From Mycolicibacterium mengxianglii (GTDB taxonomy: Bacteria > Actinomycetota > Actinomycetes > Mycobacteriales > Mycobacteriaceae): a stretch of 64,000 bases of DNA. Location of the stretch: contig NZ_CP065373.1 of the NCBI RefSeq assembly GCF_015710575.1, forward strand, positions 5,332,001 to 5,396,000, read 5' to 3'. The translations under genes and the position numbers were made by a program. The notes below the pieces were generated by a model that had not been told where the DNA came from, did no database searches, and saw nothing but the letters and a program-made list of their open reading frames with translations. Shown here in pieces: positions 42,236 to 51,360 of this stretch (position 1 is the stretch's first letter; each line of letters begins with the position of its first letter).

Positions 42236-43378
42236 GTGTACATCAAAGGCCAACAGCGCTTGTCGCGACGCCTCGTCCCCGCAGTCCTGGCCGCGATCGC
42301 ACTGCCCCTGGCGGCATGCGGCGGTTCCGCGTCCACCACCGACGCCACGGCCCCCGCCGACGTCAACGCCGCCAAGGAGCAGGCAAAGGAATTCCGGACG
42401 GCGGGCATGCCCGACGACTGGATCAACTTCGGCGAGTTCTACCAATCCGTCTGTGATGCTTACGACCTCGGATGCAACGGATCATCGGTTGCGGGCGTCA
42501 ACCGCAACGACACCGACATGAGCTCGGCCGAGGAGATCGCGGCATTCAAGAACGAGACCACCAACGCACCGATGTGCTCCGACATCGGCATCGCGTTCGG
42601 CCAGGTGGCCGAGGAGGAAGACGTCCTGCTGGGCTATACCCCGGAGGCGGCCGCAGCCCTGCCCGCGGCATACAAGTCCGCCGACGGCGGCTGGGTGGCG
42701 TCGGCCGTCGGTGTCATCTCGATCATGACCAATATCGACGTGATCCCGAACCCGCCCAGGTCGTTCGCCGACCTGCTGAAACCGGAATACAAGGGCAAGG
42801 TCTCGATTGCCAACCCCGTGACGTCGGGCACCGGTCAGGCCACCGTGTTCTCCACCGCGGCGGCGCTGTCGCCGACCAAGGGCGAATTCGATATGGACGC
42901 CGCCATGGACTACTGGGCCGAGTTCTACAAGCTCGGCCAGCGCAACGAGGCCGACTACTCCGCCGCCGCGTTCGAGCGCGGGGAAACACCTATCCGACTG
43001 GCCTATGACTTCGTCAACATCCAGGCCGCCGACCTGGTGAAGGGCAAGGGCGTCAAGACCGAGATCGTCATCCCGGCAGAGGGCGGCGTGTGGCAGCCGT
43101 CGGCGACGATGTGCAACAAGAAGACCGAGGACCCCGATCTGGCCAAACTGGTTCTGGACCACACCCTGTCCGACGAAGGACAGCTGGTGTTCGCCAAGGT
43201 CGGCGCGCGGCCGGTGCTCTACACCCTGGGCAAGCTCGACGTTCCCGCCGAGCTCAAGACGAGCTGGCTCCCGGAGAGCCAGTACGCCAATGTGATTCAG
43301 TATCCCGATGATTCGTGGCCGCAGCCCTCGATTGTGGCCGACCGCTGGGAGAACGACGTCCTCACCGCGGGCGGATGA
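42236..43378 (+). CDS. ABC importer substrate-binding lipoprotein
   Basis: A 380-residue periplasmic-type binding protein with a lipoprotein signal (LVPAVLAAIALPLAACGG; lipidated Cys in LAAC). The fold follows the iron/phosphonate/polyamine class: VGVISIMTNIDVIPNPPRSFADLLKPEYKGKVSIANP spans the hinge, then GQATVFSTAAALSP. GGAG seven bases before GTG fixes the start. It is the first gene of a five-gene coupled operon ending in a phosphatase-superfamily hydrolase, so a phosphorus compound is the likely ligand. I cannot tell which from sequence. Confidence 0.87.
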   Translation: MYIKGQQRLSRRLVPAVLAAIALPLAACGGSASTTDATAPADVNAAKEQAKEFRTAGMPDDWINFGEFYQSVCDAYDLGCNGSSVAGVNRNDTDMSSAEEIAAFKNETTNAPMCSDIGIAFGQVAEEEDVLLGYTPEAAAALPAAYKSADGGWVASAVGVISIMTNIDVIPNPPRSFADLLKPEYKGKVSIANPVTSGTGQATVFSTAAALSPTKGEFDMDAAMDYWAEFYKLGQRNEADYSAAAFERGETPIRLAYDFVNIQAADLVKGKGVKTEIVIPAEGGVWQPSATMCNKKTEDPDLAKLVLDHTLSDEGQLVFAKVGARPVLYTLGKLDVPAELKTSWLPESQYANVIQYPDDSWPQPSIVADRWENDVLTAGG

Positions 43379-44316
43379 GCGTCACCGCCCGCCCGGTTCC
43401 TCGGCCGGCAGCCCCTGCGCCGGCCGAGGAACCACTTCGTCCTCACCGGCGTAACGCGTTACGCCGCGCTCTGGCCCAGTGGGGGCCTGCGCTCCCCTTT
43501 CTCGTCACCGCCGGCGGCGTACTCGTCGTGGCGGCAATCTGGTTGATCCGCACCAGCTTTGCCGGTCCACACGGTGGCTGGACGCTGCAGCCATGGCGGG
43601 ACATCTTCGCCCAGCAGATCACCAGAGATGCCATGGTGCGCTCGTTGGTGCTGTCGGTGATCGTGGCGACTTTCTGCCTGGTCGTGGGTTCGGTGCTGGC
43701 ATACCTGGTCTCCGGGCTCGCCCGGCAGGGCCGGGCCGCGGCCCAGGCGCTGCTCAACGTCGCCGCCAACTTCGGCGGCGCGTCACTGGCCATCGCGATG
43801 GTGTCGACACTGGGCGCCGTCGGATTCGTCCGGCTGCTGCTGGAGAACTGGTTCGGTTATCAGCTGGGACTGGACCTGTATTCGCTGTGGGGGCTGGTCG
43901 TCACCTACATCTATTTCATCCTGCCCCTGTACGTGTTGCTGGTGCTGCCTGCGATGTCGGTGCTTCGGCCCGAATGGTGGGAAGCGGTGCAGGCCGCAGG
44001 CGGGACGCGCTGGCACTACTGGCGCCGCGTCGGACTTCCGGTGTTGTTCCCGTTCCTGCTGTCCGGGTGGGTGCTGACGTTCGCCTGGTCGCTGGGCCAG
44101 TTCTCGGTGCCGTTCGCCCTGCTCGGTGAGACCACGACGACATCGTTGATCACCACCCGCCTGGGCAATTTCCTGTTCTCTGCCACCGGCGGCACGAACC
44201 GGTTCGAGCGGGCGGCCGCCCTGGCGGTGCTGTTGATGGTCATCTCGGCGGTGGCACTGGTGCTGTACCGGTTGACGGCGGCACGAATGTTGAAGCGGCT
44301 GGAGGGAACTCGATGA
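43375..44316 (+). CDS. ABC importer permease 1
   Basis: A 313-residue BPD-type permease. After a basic N-terminus it has about six membrane segments and the EAA loop EAVQAAGGTRWHYWRRVGLPVLFP that contacts the ATPase. ATGA overlaps link it to the binding protein before it and the second permease after it. Confidence 0.9.
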   Translation: MSVTARPVPRPAAPAPAEEPLRPHRRNALRRALAQWGPALPFLVTAGGVLVVAAIWLIRTSFAGPHGGWTLQPWRDIFAQQITRDAMVRSLVLSVIVATFCLVVGSVLAYLVSGLARQGRAAAQALLNVAANFGGASLAIAMVSTLGAVGFVRLLLENWFGYQLGLDLYSLWGLVVTYIYFILPLYVLLVLPAMSVLRPEWWEAVQAAGGTRWHYWRRVGLPVLFPFLLSGWVLTFAWSLGQFSVPFALLGETTTTSLITTRLGNFLFSATGGTNRFERAAALAVLLMVISAVALVLYRLTAARMLKRLEGTR

Positions 44317-45149
44317 TCGGCCGCAGCCTGCCCCGCTGGACCTTGCTGGGGTTGTGGGGCGTTTTCCTCGCACTCCCGGTGGTGGCGACGATGCTCTACT
44401 CGGTGGCCACGGTATGGCGCGGCCGCGCACTGCCCGACGGATTCACGCTCAGCTGGTGGGTGCACACCTTCAGTGAGCCCCGGGTGGTTTCGGCACTGCT
44501 GCGGTCAACCTGGCTGGCGACGCTGACCGTACTCATCGTGGCGGCCGTCGTGCTGCCGGCGCTGTACTGGGGCTACATCCGCAACCCACGCATCCGCGTG
44601 GTGATGCAACTGTGCGCCCTGCTGCCGTTCGCATTGCCGTTTGTGGTGCTGGCCTACGGCATCAAACGGCTGGCCGGAGCCACCGAGTTCACCCAGCCCT
44701 GGGAATCGAGTGCACTGCTGGTGGTGCTCGGCCATGTGGCGCTGGCGTTTCCGTTCTTCCTCTGGCCGGTTGACGGCGCGATGTCCGCGGCCGGGGTGCG
44801 GCAATTGTCGGAGGCGGCCGAAACCTCCGGTGCGTCACCATTGACGACGTTGTTGCGGGTGGTCATCCCCAACATCCGCACCGGCATCCTGACCGGCGCG
44901 ATCCTGACATTCGCCACGTCGTTCGGTGAGTATTCGATCGCCAGGGTGATCACCGGCAGCTCGTTCGAGACGCTGCCGGTCTGGCAGGTCGCCGCGCTGC
45001 AAGACAACCGGGGCAACCCCAATGGTGTTGCGGTGATGGCGATGTTCACCTTCCTGCTCATGTTCATCATCTCGGTGCTCATCGCCCGGACGGGCAAGGG
45101 CGAACCGCTGCGCCTGCTGCCGGGCATCGACAACACCGCCAAGCGATAG
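44313..45149 (+). CDS. ABC importer permease 2
   Basis: A 278-residue BPD-type permease with six membrane segments. Its EAA loop is EAAETSGASPLTTLLRVVIPNI. It pairs with permease 1 as a heterodimer, as in the PhnU/PhnV and Pot-type importers. It is followed after eight bases by the ATPase gene. Confidence 0.9.
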   Translation: MIGRSLPRWTLLGLWGVFLALPVVATMLYSVATVWRGRALPDGFTLSWWVHTFSEPRVVSALLRSTWLATLTVLIVAAVVLPALYWGYIRNPRIRVVMQLCALLPFALPFVVLAYGIKRLAGATEFTQPWESSALLVVLGHVALAFPFFLWPVDGAMSAAGVRQLSEAAETSGASPLTTLLRVVIPNIRTGILTGAILTFATSFGEYSIARVITGSSFETLPVWQVAALQDNRGNPNGVAVMAMFTFLLMFIISVLIARTGKGEPLRLLPGIDNTAKR

Positions 45150-45157
45150 GAGCCAGT

Positions 45158-46189
45158 GTGCCCAGCGCGGTACGGATCGAATCGGCCACCAAGACCTACG
45201 GGTCGACGGTCGCCCTCGACGACGTCTCACTGCAGATCGAGCCCGCCCAGATGGTCGCCCTGCTGGGGCCGTCGGGCTGCGGCAAAACCTCGCTGCTGCG
45301 GGCGATTGCGGGACTGAGCCCACTCGACAGCGGCACCGTCCGCATCGGGGATCGCGATGTCACCGGTCTGGCCGCCCGCCAGCGGCCTATCGGCATGGTG
45401 TTCCAGCACTACGCCCTGTTCCCCAATATGACCGTGGCAGACAACATCTCGTTTCCGCTGACCATCAAACGAGAACGCCGGCCGGCCCGCGACGCCCGGG
45501 TCGAGGAACTCCTCGACCTGATCGGCATGTCCGCACTGGCCGATCGCTACCCCAATCAACTCTCGGGCGGCCAGCAGCAGCGGGTGGCGCTGGCCCGGGC
45601 GCTGGCCCCCGAACCCGACGTGCTGTTGCTCGACGAACCACTGGCCGCCCTCGACGCCGCCATCCGCAACGAATTACGCGACGAGATCAGGCGGATCCAG
45701 CATCGTGTCGGCACCACCGCCGTTTTCGTCACGCACGATCAGTCCGAAGCGATGGCGGTGGCAGACCGGGTGGCCGTGATGGACCGCGGCCGCATCCTGG
45801 AGATCGCTGCGCCGGCAGAAATCTATGAGCGGCCCGCCTCCCGGTTCGCGGCCACCTTCGTGGGGTCACGCAACGCGCTCGAACTGCCGGTCGGGCCGGA
45901 CCGGGTGGTCCGCTGGGGCGCGGCGTTCGCCGTGACGGCCCCGGACGGGGCGAATGGCAAGGCGCTGGCCGTGTTCCGGCCCGAAGATGTCCGGATCAGC
46001 GGGCAGGACGGGATGGCGGGGACGGTCGACGTGGTGCTGTTCCTCGGTGCGACCAGCCGCATCTACCTCACCGTGGACGGCCACACCCTGCACGCCGACC
46101 TGCCCTCGCGCACCGCCGCGCAGTTCCAGCCCGGCCAGAGCGTCGGTGTCACCGTCGCCCCGGCCGACGTCCGGGTGTTCACCTCATGA
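45158..46189 (+). CDS. ABC importer ATPase
   Basis: A 343-residue ATPase of the CUT1/PotA class. Walker A is GPSGCGKTS, the signature LSGGQQQRVALARAL, Walker B VLLLDEPLAALD and the switch His VTHDQSEA. A C-terminal TOBE-like domain (about residues 245-343) follows (LAVFRPEDVRI, VGVTVAPADVRVF). The start is GTG after GGAG. The end overlaps the hydrolase gene as ATGA. Confidence 0.92.
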   Translation: MPSAVRIESATKTYGSTVALDDVSLQIEPAQMVALLGPSGCGKTSLLRAIAGLSPLDSGTVRIGDRDVTGLAARQRPIGMVFQHYALFPNMTVADNISFPLTIKRERRPARDARVEELLDLIGMSALADRYPNQLSGGQQQRVALARALAPEPDVLLLDEPLAALDAAIRNELRDEIRRIQHRVGTTAVFVTHDQSEAMAVADRVAVMDRGRILEIAAPAEIYERPASRFAATFVGSRNALELPVGPDRVVRWGAAFAVTAPDGANGKALAVFRPEDVRISGQDGMAGTVDVVLFLGATSRIYLTVDGHTLHADLPSRTAAQFQPGQSVGVTVAPADVRVFTS

Positions 46190-47244
46190 CGTCGGCGAGC
46201 CCGAACCCGGCGGTCGTGTTCGTCATCCTCGATGGTGTCGGAGCACGTCAAGTCCGCTCGGACCGGATGCCGGCCCTGCACTCCCTGGCCGTCTCCGGGG
46301 CATGGCGCCCGGACGGTTCGCAGGCGGTGATGTGTTCGGCCACCTACCCCAACGTCCTGACACTGGTCACCGGGAGCCCGCCGGCCGAGCACCGGGTCTT
46401 CGCCAATTCACTGTTCGGCCATGCATTCACCGAGGGGGCGCGCACCCGAACGATCTTCGAACGTGCGGCGCCGTTCACCTCGGAATTCGTGGTCGGCGAC
46501 CAGTACCTGATCGATGTGGCGAAAGGCCGCACCGCAGGCCGACATTGGCCGCCCGAGGGCATCCTGCCCGCCTCGACGGCACTCGACGAATTCGGTTACG
46601 CCGCCGACGCGGCGGTGCTGCCCCACGCGATCGCGGCGGCGCAGCGGCGCCCCGATCTACTGGCAGTGCATTTCAACGGCCCGGACACCGCAAGCCATCT
46701 GCACGGCCCGAACAGTGCCGCCGCGATCGAGTCCTACCGCACCACCGATACGGCACTGGCCGCCTTCCTCGAGACGCTGCGTCCACGCTGGGATGAACTG
46801 CTGGTGCTGATCACCTCCGATCACGACCAGGAGTCGGTCGATGACGAGCAGCGCATCGACCTTGCAGGCCTGGCCGTGACGCGGGGGGTTGATGCGGTGG
46901 TGTTCCACGAGGGCACCGCTGCGGTGGTGGTGGGCCCGGACGCCGGCGACGAGCGCTGGCTCGCCGGCGTGCCCGGTATCGAGGGATCCTGGTTGTGCGA
47001 ACCCGGAGTGCGGCTGGTCACCTCCACGGCCCACGGGTGGTTCGCGACGCCGGAGTACCCGGGTCGGGGTGGCGGCCACGGCGGCCACCGGACCCGGGAC
47101 CAGGTGGCAGTGGCCACCGGAGGACACCCGATGGTGGCGCAGATCGCGCATGCGTGGCACCACCAACGCCCACGCGCCCAGGACTGGGCGCCGCTGGTGC
47201 TCAGCGCGCTGGGCGTCGGCGCGGCGGCTGCACCCGGGTACTGA
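46186..47244 (+). CDS. alkaline-phosphatase-superfamily phosphodiesterase/phosphonate hydrolase-like protein
   Basis: A 352-residue metal hydrolase of the nucleotide pyrophosphatase/phosphonoacetate hydrolase group. Metal and nucleophile motifs: FVILDGVGARQV (Asp), MCSATYPNVL (Thr nucleophile), HFNGPDTASHLHG (Asp and His), LITSDHDQES (Asp-His), and the late GGGHGGHRT His pair. No signal peptide is seen, so it works in the cytoplasm on imported substrate. Coupled to the importer by ATGA. The exact bond cleaved (phosphodiester, phosphonate or pyrophosphate) is open. Confidence 0.82.
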   Translation: MTSASPNPAVVFVILDGVGARQVRSDRMPALHSLAVSGAWRPDGSQAVMCSATYPNVLTLVTGSPPAEHRVFANSLFGHAFTEGARTRTIFERAAPFTSEFVVGDQYLIDVAKGRTAGRHWPPEGILPASTALDEFGYAADAAVLPHAIAAAQRRPDLLAVHFNGPDTASHLHGPNSAAAIESYRTTDTALAAFLETLRPRWDELLVLITSDHDQESVDDEQRIDLAGLAVTRGVDAVVFHEGTAAVVVGPDAGDERWLAGVPGIEGSWLCEPGVRLVTSTAHGWFATPEYPGRGGGHGGHRTRDQVAVATGGHPMVAQIAHAWHHQRPRAQDWAPLVLSALGVGAAAAPGY

Positions 47245-47683
47245 CGCTGATCCGGTTCCAGGCGTTGATGACGGTGGCCATCGCGATCACCTGCGCCAGT
47301 TCGGCTTCGGTGAAGGCCGCGGCCGCCCGGGCGTACACCTCGTCGGAGACATGCCCGCCGTGGGTCAGATCCGTCATCTCCTCGGTCAGCGCCAGGGCCG
47401 CCTGCTCCTGTTCGGTGTAGAGATCACCGGCCTCCTCCCATGCCGACAGCAGGTAGATGCGCTGCTCTGTCTGGCCCTGCTTGCGGGCGTCGTGGCTGTG
47501 CATGTCGAGGCAGAACGCACAGTGGTTCAACTGTGAGGCGCGGATCTTGATCAACTCGGCGAGCGTGGGGTCCAGGCCCTTGGCGGCCGCGGCCGACAGG
47601 GACATCATGGCCTCGTAGAACTCCGGCGCCACCCGGTTCATGTTGAGACGTGCGGTTTCACGTGAATCCAATGTCTGGGTCAT
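47201..47683 (-). CDS. AhpD/carboxymuconolactone-decarboxylase-fold protein
   Basis: A 160-residue AhpD-like protein with the CxxC-xxx-His active site (NHCAFCLDMHSHDARK) and ELIKIRASQLN before it. Such proteins act as peroxidase partners or are of unknown role. Its 3' end overlaps the hydrolase gene by 44 bp. It is divergent, across 49 bp, from the MocR regulator, which probably controls it. Confidence 0.88.
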   Translation of the reverse strand: MTQTLDSRETARLNMNRVAPEFYEAMMSLSAAAAKGLDPTLAELIKIRASQLNHCAFCLDMHSHDARKQGQTEQRIYLLSAWEEAGDLYTEQEQAALALTEEMTDLTHGGHVSDEVYARAAAAFTEAELAQVIAMATVINAWNRISVSTRVQPPRRRPAR

Positions 47684-47732
47684 GACTCAACGGTAGGACG
47701 ACAAAGACCTACGAACCTGGTTCAATTCGGAC

Positions 47733-49175
47733 ATGGTTTCGTGGGCCAATCCGGACTCGAGTGCCGGACAGCGTGATCTGCACCTGGACCTGCGCGACGC
47801 GCTGACCCCCGGCACCCGGGGGGTGCGCGACGAACTGTTGACCGCCCTGCGGGACTCGGTGCGATCAGGTCGGCTGGCCCCAGGGACCAAACTGCCGCCG
47901 TCGCGCACCCTGGCGGGCGACCTCGGCCTGGCGCGCAACACCGTTGCCGATGTTTACGCCGAACTGGTTGCCGAGGGGTGGCTGGCCTCCCGACAAGGAG
48001 CCGGCACCTGGGTGGTGGCATCCGAGCACCTCACCCCCGCCCCCGGAGAGCCGTCGCAACCCCGTGGCGCCGCTGCAGCGCCCACCCACAACTTTCTGCC
48101 CGGGTCACCCGATGTGTCCCAGTTCCCCCGCACGGCCTGGCTGACCTCGGTCCGGCGAGCGTTGCACTCAGCGCCTACCGAAGCACTGCGCATGGGCGAT
48201 CCCCGGGGGCGGCCCGAATTGCGGCATGCCGTCGCGCATTACCTGGCGCGGGCGCGCGGGGTCCGGGCCACGCCCGAGCAGGTGGTGATCACCGCCGGCA
48301 CCCGGCATGCGGTCGAGATACTGGCGCGCATGTTCGGACCTGCGCGGCCCATTGCGGTAGAAGCCTACGGCCTCTTCATATTTCGCGACTGCATCAACGC
48401 CACGGGCGGGTCCACCGTGCCGGTCGGTGTCGACGAGCTCGGCGCCGCGGTCGCAGACCTCGACACCCTCAACACCCCCGCCGCGTTGGTCACACCGGCC
48501 CACCACTTCCCGCACGGGGTTCCCCTGCATCCGAGCAGGCGGACCGCGATCGTCGACTGGGCCGGACGTACCGACGGCTACATCCTCGAGGACGACTACG
48601 ACGGCGAATTCCGCTACGACCGTCAGCCGGTCGGTGCGCTCCAGAGCCTGGATCCGAGCCGCGTCGCCTACCTGGGGTCCACGAGCAAGAGCCTGACTCC
48701 GGTGCTGCGGCTCGGCTGGATGGTGTTGCCGCCGCGGCTGGTGGACGCCGCCGTGGGCTCCGCCGGCGGGCACCAGTGGTACGTCGACGGCATCACCCAG
48801 CTCACGATGGCCGACTTCATCACCGCAGGCAACTACGACAAGCACATCCGCCGGATGCGCAACACCTATCGTCGCCGCCGCGACACCCTGACGCGCCGGC
48901 TGGCGCCATTGGCGCCCGCTGTCACCGTCACCGGCCTCTCGGCCGGCCTGCATCTGTTGCTGACACTGCCCGCCGGGGCTGAGCCGGAACTGCTGCGCCG
49001 CGCCGGTGAAGCCGGGGTCGGCATCGCCGGATTGTCGCGTCTTCGACATCCCTTGGCGTGCAACGAGGTGCCGCGCCCCGACGGAGTGGTGGTGAACTTC
49101 GGCACGCCCGGTGAGCACGCCTTCCCGGACGCGGTAGACGCGCTGTGCCAAGTGGTGGCCGACACGCTGCGGTGA
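47733..49175 (+). CDS. MocR/PdxR-type GntR regulator with aminotransferase domain
   Basis: A 480-residue fusion. The GntR winged helix is at about 30-95 (LRDSVRSGRLAPGTKLPPSRTLAGDLGLARNTV over its core), then a fold-type I aminotransferase-like domain with the PLP lysine in YLGSTSKSLTPVLRLGW and DDYDGEFRYDRQPVGALQ. MocR proteins sense PLP or amino acids and rarely transaminate. It faces the AhpD-like gene. This pairing of MocR with a divergent carboxymuconolactone-decarboxylase gene is common in actinobacteria and suggests a simple regulator-target pair. Confidence 0.9.
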   Translation: MVSWANPDSSAGQRDLHLDLRDALTPGTRGVRDELLTALRDSVRSGRLAPGTKLPPSRTLAGDLGLARNTVADVYAELVAEGWLASRQGAGTWVVASEHLTPAPGEPSQPRGAAAAPTHNFLPGSPDVSQFPRTAWLTSVRRALHSAPTEALRMGDPRGRPELRHAVAHYLARARGVRATPEQVVITAGTRHAVEILARMFGPARPIAVEAYGLFIFRDCINATGGSTVPVGVDELGAAVADLDTLNTPAALVTPAHHFPHGVPLHPSRRTAIVDWAGRTDGYILEDDYDGEFRYDRQPVGALQSLDPSRVAYLGSTSKSLTPVLRLGWMVLPPRLVDAAVGSAGGHQWYVDGITQLTMADFITAGNYDKHIRRMRNTYRRRRDTLTRRLAPLAPAVTVTGLSAGLHLLLTLPAGAEPELLRRAGEAGVGIAGLSRLRHPLACNEVPRPDGVVVNFGTPGEHAFPDAVDALCQVVADTLR

Positions 49176-49232
49176 GTCGGCCGGTTCGCGGGCGCGGAAT
49201 ACATCGGGTCAGCGCGGGAGTTGGATCGTCCT

Positions 49233-50219
49233 GTGCCCGCATTGAACACACCCGCTTCGAACACACCAGCTCTGGCGTCGCGCACCTCCCAGACCAGATT
49301 TCTCGTCGTCGGGGCCGGGGAGCTCGGAATAGCGGTGCTCGAGGCACTCACCGCGCACATCACGAAAAACGAATTCAGCGACACCGTCACCGTGCTGCTG
49401 CGTCCCCCGGCTGACTCGGCGGCTTCGCCGGCAAAGTCCCGCCAACTCAGTGAGCTCGAATCCCTGGGCGTATCCGTCGAATACGCTGACGTCAGCACCG
49501 CATCCGTCACTGATCTCACGACAGTTTTCAGCCGGTACGACACAGTGCTCAGCTGCATCGGATTCGCGGCCGGCCCGGGCACCCAACTCAAGCTGACCGA
49601 AGCGGCTCTGGCCGCGGGTGTGCCCCGCTATCTGCCCTGGCAGTTCGGCGTCGACTATGACCTCGTCGGAAGAGGAAGCCCGCAAGATCTTTTCGATGAA
49701 CAACTCGACGTCCGCGACCTGCTCCGAGGGCAAGACACCACCCGGTGGATCATCGTCTCTGCAGGGATGTTCACCAGCTTCCTCTTCGAGCCCGCATTCG
49801 GCGTCGTCGACACGAGTACCCGCACCGTTCACGCTCTCGGCAGTTGGGACACCGCGGTCACACTCACCACGCCCGAGGACATCGGCCTGCTGACCACACA
49901 AATTCTCTACACCGAACCGCCGGTGGACGGGATCGTCTACCTCGCCGGAGACACCATCACCTACGGTCAACTCGCCGACCTGGTGCAGGAAGTGCTGCAC
50001 ACCGACGTCACTCGAATCGAGTGGTCGGTCGAGCACCTGCAAGCCGAGCTGGCGCAGGAGCCAGCCGACACCATGAAGAAGTACCGCGCCGTGTTCGGCC
50101 AAGGCGTCGGCGTCGCATGGCCGGTAGCAAGCTCGTTCAACGCACAGCAGTCAATCGCGATGACATCGGCACGCCAATGGGCGGAGCAGAACCTGCCCGC
50201 AGCAGCATCACCGCGCTGA
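49233..50219 (+). CDS. NmrA-like/isoflavone-reductase-like NAD(P)-binding protein
   Basis: A 328-residue atypical SDR: FLVVGAGELGIAVLEAL cofactor loop, VSVEYADVSTASVTDL, YLPWQFGVDYDLVGRGSPQDLFDEQ, and IIVSAGMFTSFLFEP. This is close to fungal-type aromatic alcohol/isoflavone reductases and NmrA-like proteins. The start is taken as GTG at 49233 with GGGAG 12 bases ahead; TTG at 49221 is possible. Function unknown. Confidence 0.8.
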   Translation: MPALNTPASNTPALASRTSQTRFLVVGAGELGIAVLEALTAHITKNEFSDTVTVLLRPPADSAASPAKSRQLSELESLGVSVEYADVSTASVTDLTTVFSRYDTVLSCIGFAAGPGTQLKLTEAALAAGVPRYLPWQFGVDYDLVGRGSPQDLFDEQLDVRDLLRGQDTTRWIIVSAGMFTSFLFEPAFGVVDTSTRTVHALGSWDTAVTLTTPEDIGLLTTQILYTEPPVDGIVYLAGDTITYGQLADLVQEVLHTDVTRIEWSVEHLQAELAQEPADTMKKYRAVFGQGVGVAWPVASSFNAQQSIAMTSARQWAEQNLPAAASPR

Positions 50220-50223
50220 ACGG

Positions 50224-50853
50224 TCAGGTCAGCCCGGCCAGTTCGGCTTGCATATTCGCCCGCGCCGCGGCCTCCCACTGCCGGCGGCCCCGGGGCGTGC
50301 GGTACAGCCCCGGCCCGGCCAGCAGATCCTCGATGACCTTGCTGCGCCCGGTCCGAAAAGCGTCCTCGGTGACGTGGGCGTGCTCGGCGCGGATCAGCGC
50401 TGAATTGTGCTGGTACTCCTGCGGCGGCAAGGCCAACACGGCCAGGTCGGCATCGGAGAGCACCTCGGCATTGCGGTCACCGGGCGCCGGGTTGTGTTCG
50501 AGCGTCATCCGGATCAGACGGGCCACCTCGGCCACCAATGCCGGAGCCACGCCCAGCGCGGCCAGGTCCGCCTCGGCCAGCTGCGCGCTGCACTCCTCGT
50601 CGTCAGGTCGGCCGGCGTACACCGCGTCGTGGTACCAGGCCGCCAACCGCACCGCGTCGGCGTCGGCGGCGTAGTCGACGAGTTCTTCGACACTGGCCAG
50701 CACACCACGCAGGTGGGACACCGCGTGGTAGCGGCGGTGCGGCTCGGTCCAGCGTGCCAACAGCGCACGACCGGTGGCGGTCACCCGGTCACCGGCGCTG
50801 CTCTCTGTGTGGCGAGCCAACAACGCGTCCCACGCTCCCAGCAGGTCCTGCAC
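50224..50853 (-). CDS. HD-domain metal-dependent phosphohydrolase
   Basis: A 209-residue HD-superfamily protein. The metal ligands are in RRYHAVSHL and AAWYHDAVY (His-Asp pair), with a later Asp in LSDADLAVLAL. Proteins of this predicted-phosphohydrolase group are small and uncharacterised. The start is GTG. It is divergent from the GtrA-like gene over 65 bp and convergent with the NmrA-like gene, with only four bases between the stops. Confidence 0.85.
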   Translation of the reverse strand: MQDLLGAWDALLARHTESSAGDRVTATGRALLARWTEPHRRYHAVSHLRGVLASVEELVDYAADADAVRLAAWYHDAVYAGRPDDEECSAQLAEADLAALGVAPALVAEVARLIRMTLEHNPAPGDRNAEVLSDADLAVLALPPQEYQHNSALIRAEHAHVTEDAFRTGRSKVIEDLLAGPGLYRTPRGRRQWEAAARANMQAELAGLT

Positions 50854-50918
50854 GCAACCATTCTGGCAGCCTTTCGGATTCTGCAGCCACAGCCACAGCC
50901 ACGCTAAGCTTCCCCGCC

Positions 50919-51329
50919 ATGGCCGAGCCCCCTATGCCGCCCAACCTGAGCCTCGGCACTCAGATCTGGCGCTTCCTGGTGACCGGCGGGCTGTCGGCGA
51001 TCGTCGACTTCGGCCTCTACCTGCTGTTCCTGGAACTGGACCTGCACGTCAACCTGGCCAAGACGCTCAGCTTCATCGCCGGCACCACCACCGCCTACCT
51101 GATCAACCGGCGCTGGACGTTCCAGGCCCCACCCAGCAGGGCCCGGTTCCTGGCTGTCGTCGCCCTCTACGCGGTGACCTACACGGTGCAGGTCGGGATC
51201 AATTACTTCTTCTACACGCAGTGGGACGAAAAACCCTGGCGGGTGCCGGTGGCATTCGTCATCGCCCAGGGCACCGCGACGGTCATTAACTTCATCGTGC
51301 AGCGGGCCGTCATCTTCCGGCTGCGCTGA
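50919..51329 (+). CDS. GtrA-like membrane protein of the arabinan locus (Rv3789 type)
   Basis: A 136-residue GtrA protein with four membrane segments ([31 protein letters not shown]) matching Rv3789. It has been proposed to flip decaprenyl-phospho-arabinose or to anchor arabinan enzymes. It lies 31 bp before dprE1, as in M. tuberculosis, and restores synteny after the accessory insert. The start at 50919 follows no strong ribosome site. Confidence 0.9.
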   Translation: MAEPPMPPNLSLGTQIWRFLVTGGLSAIVDFGLYLLFLELDLHVNLAKTLSFIAGTTTAYLINRRWTFQAPPSRARFLAVVALYAVTYTVQVGINYFFYTQWDEKPWRVPVAFVIAQGTATVINFIVQRAVIFRLR

Positions 51330-51360
51330 GGCTGCGCGGTCAGGCGGTACCCTCAATCCG

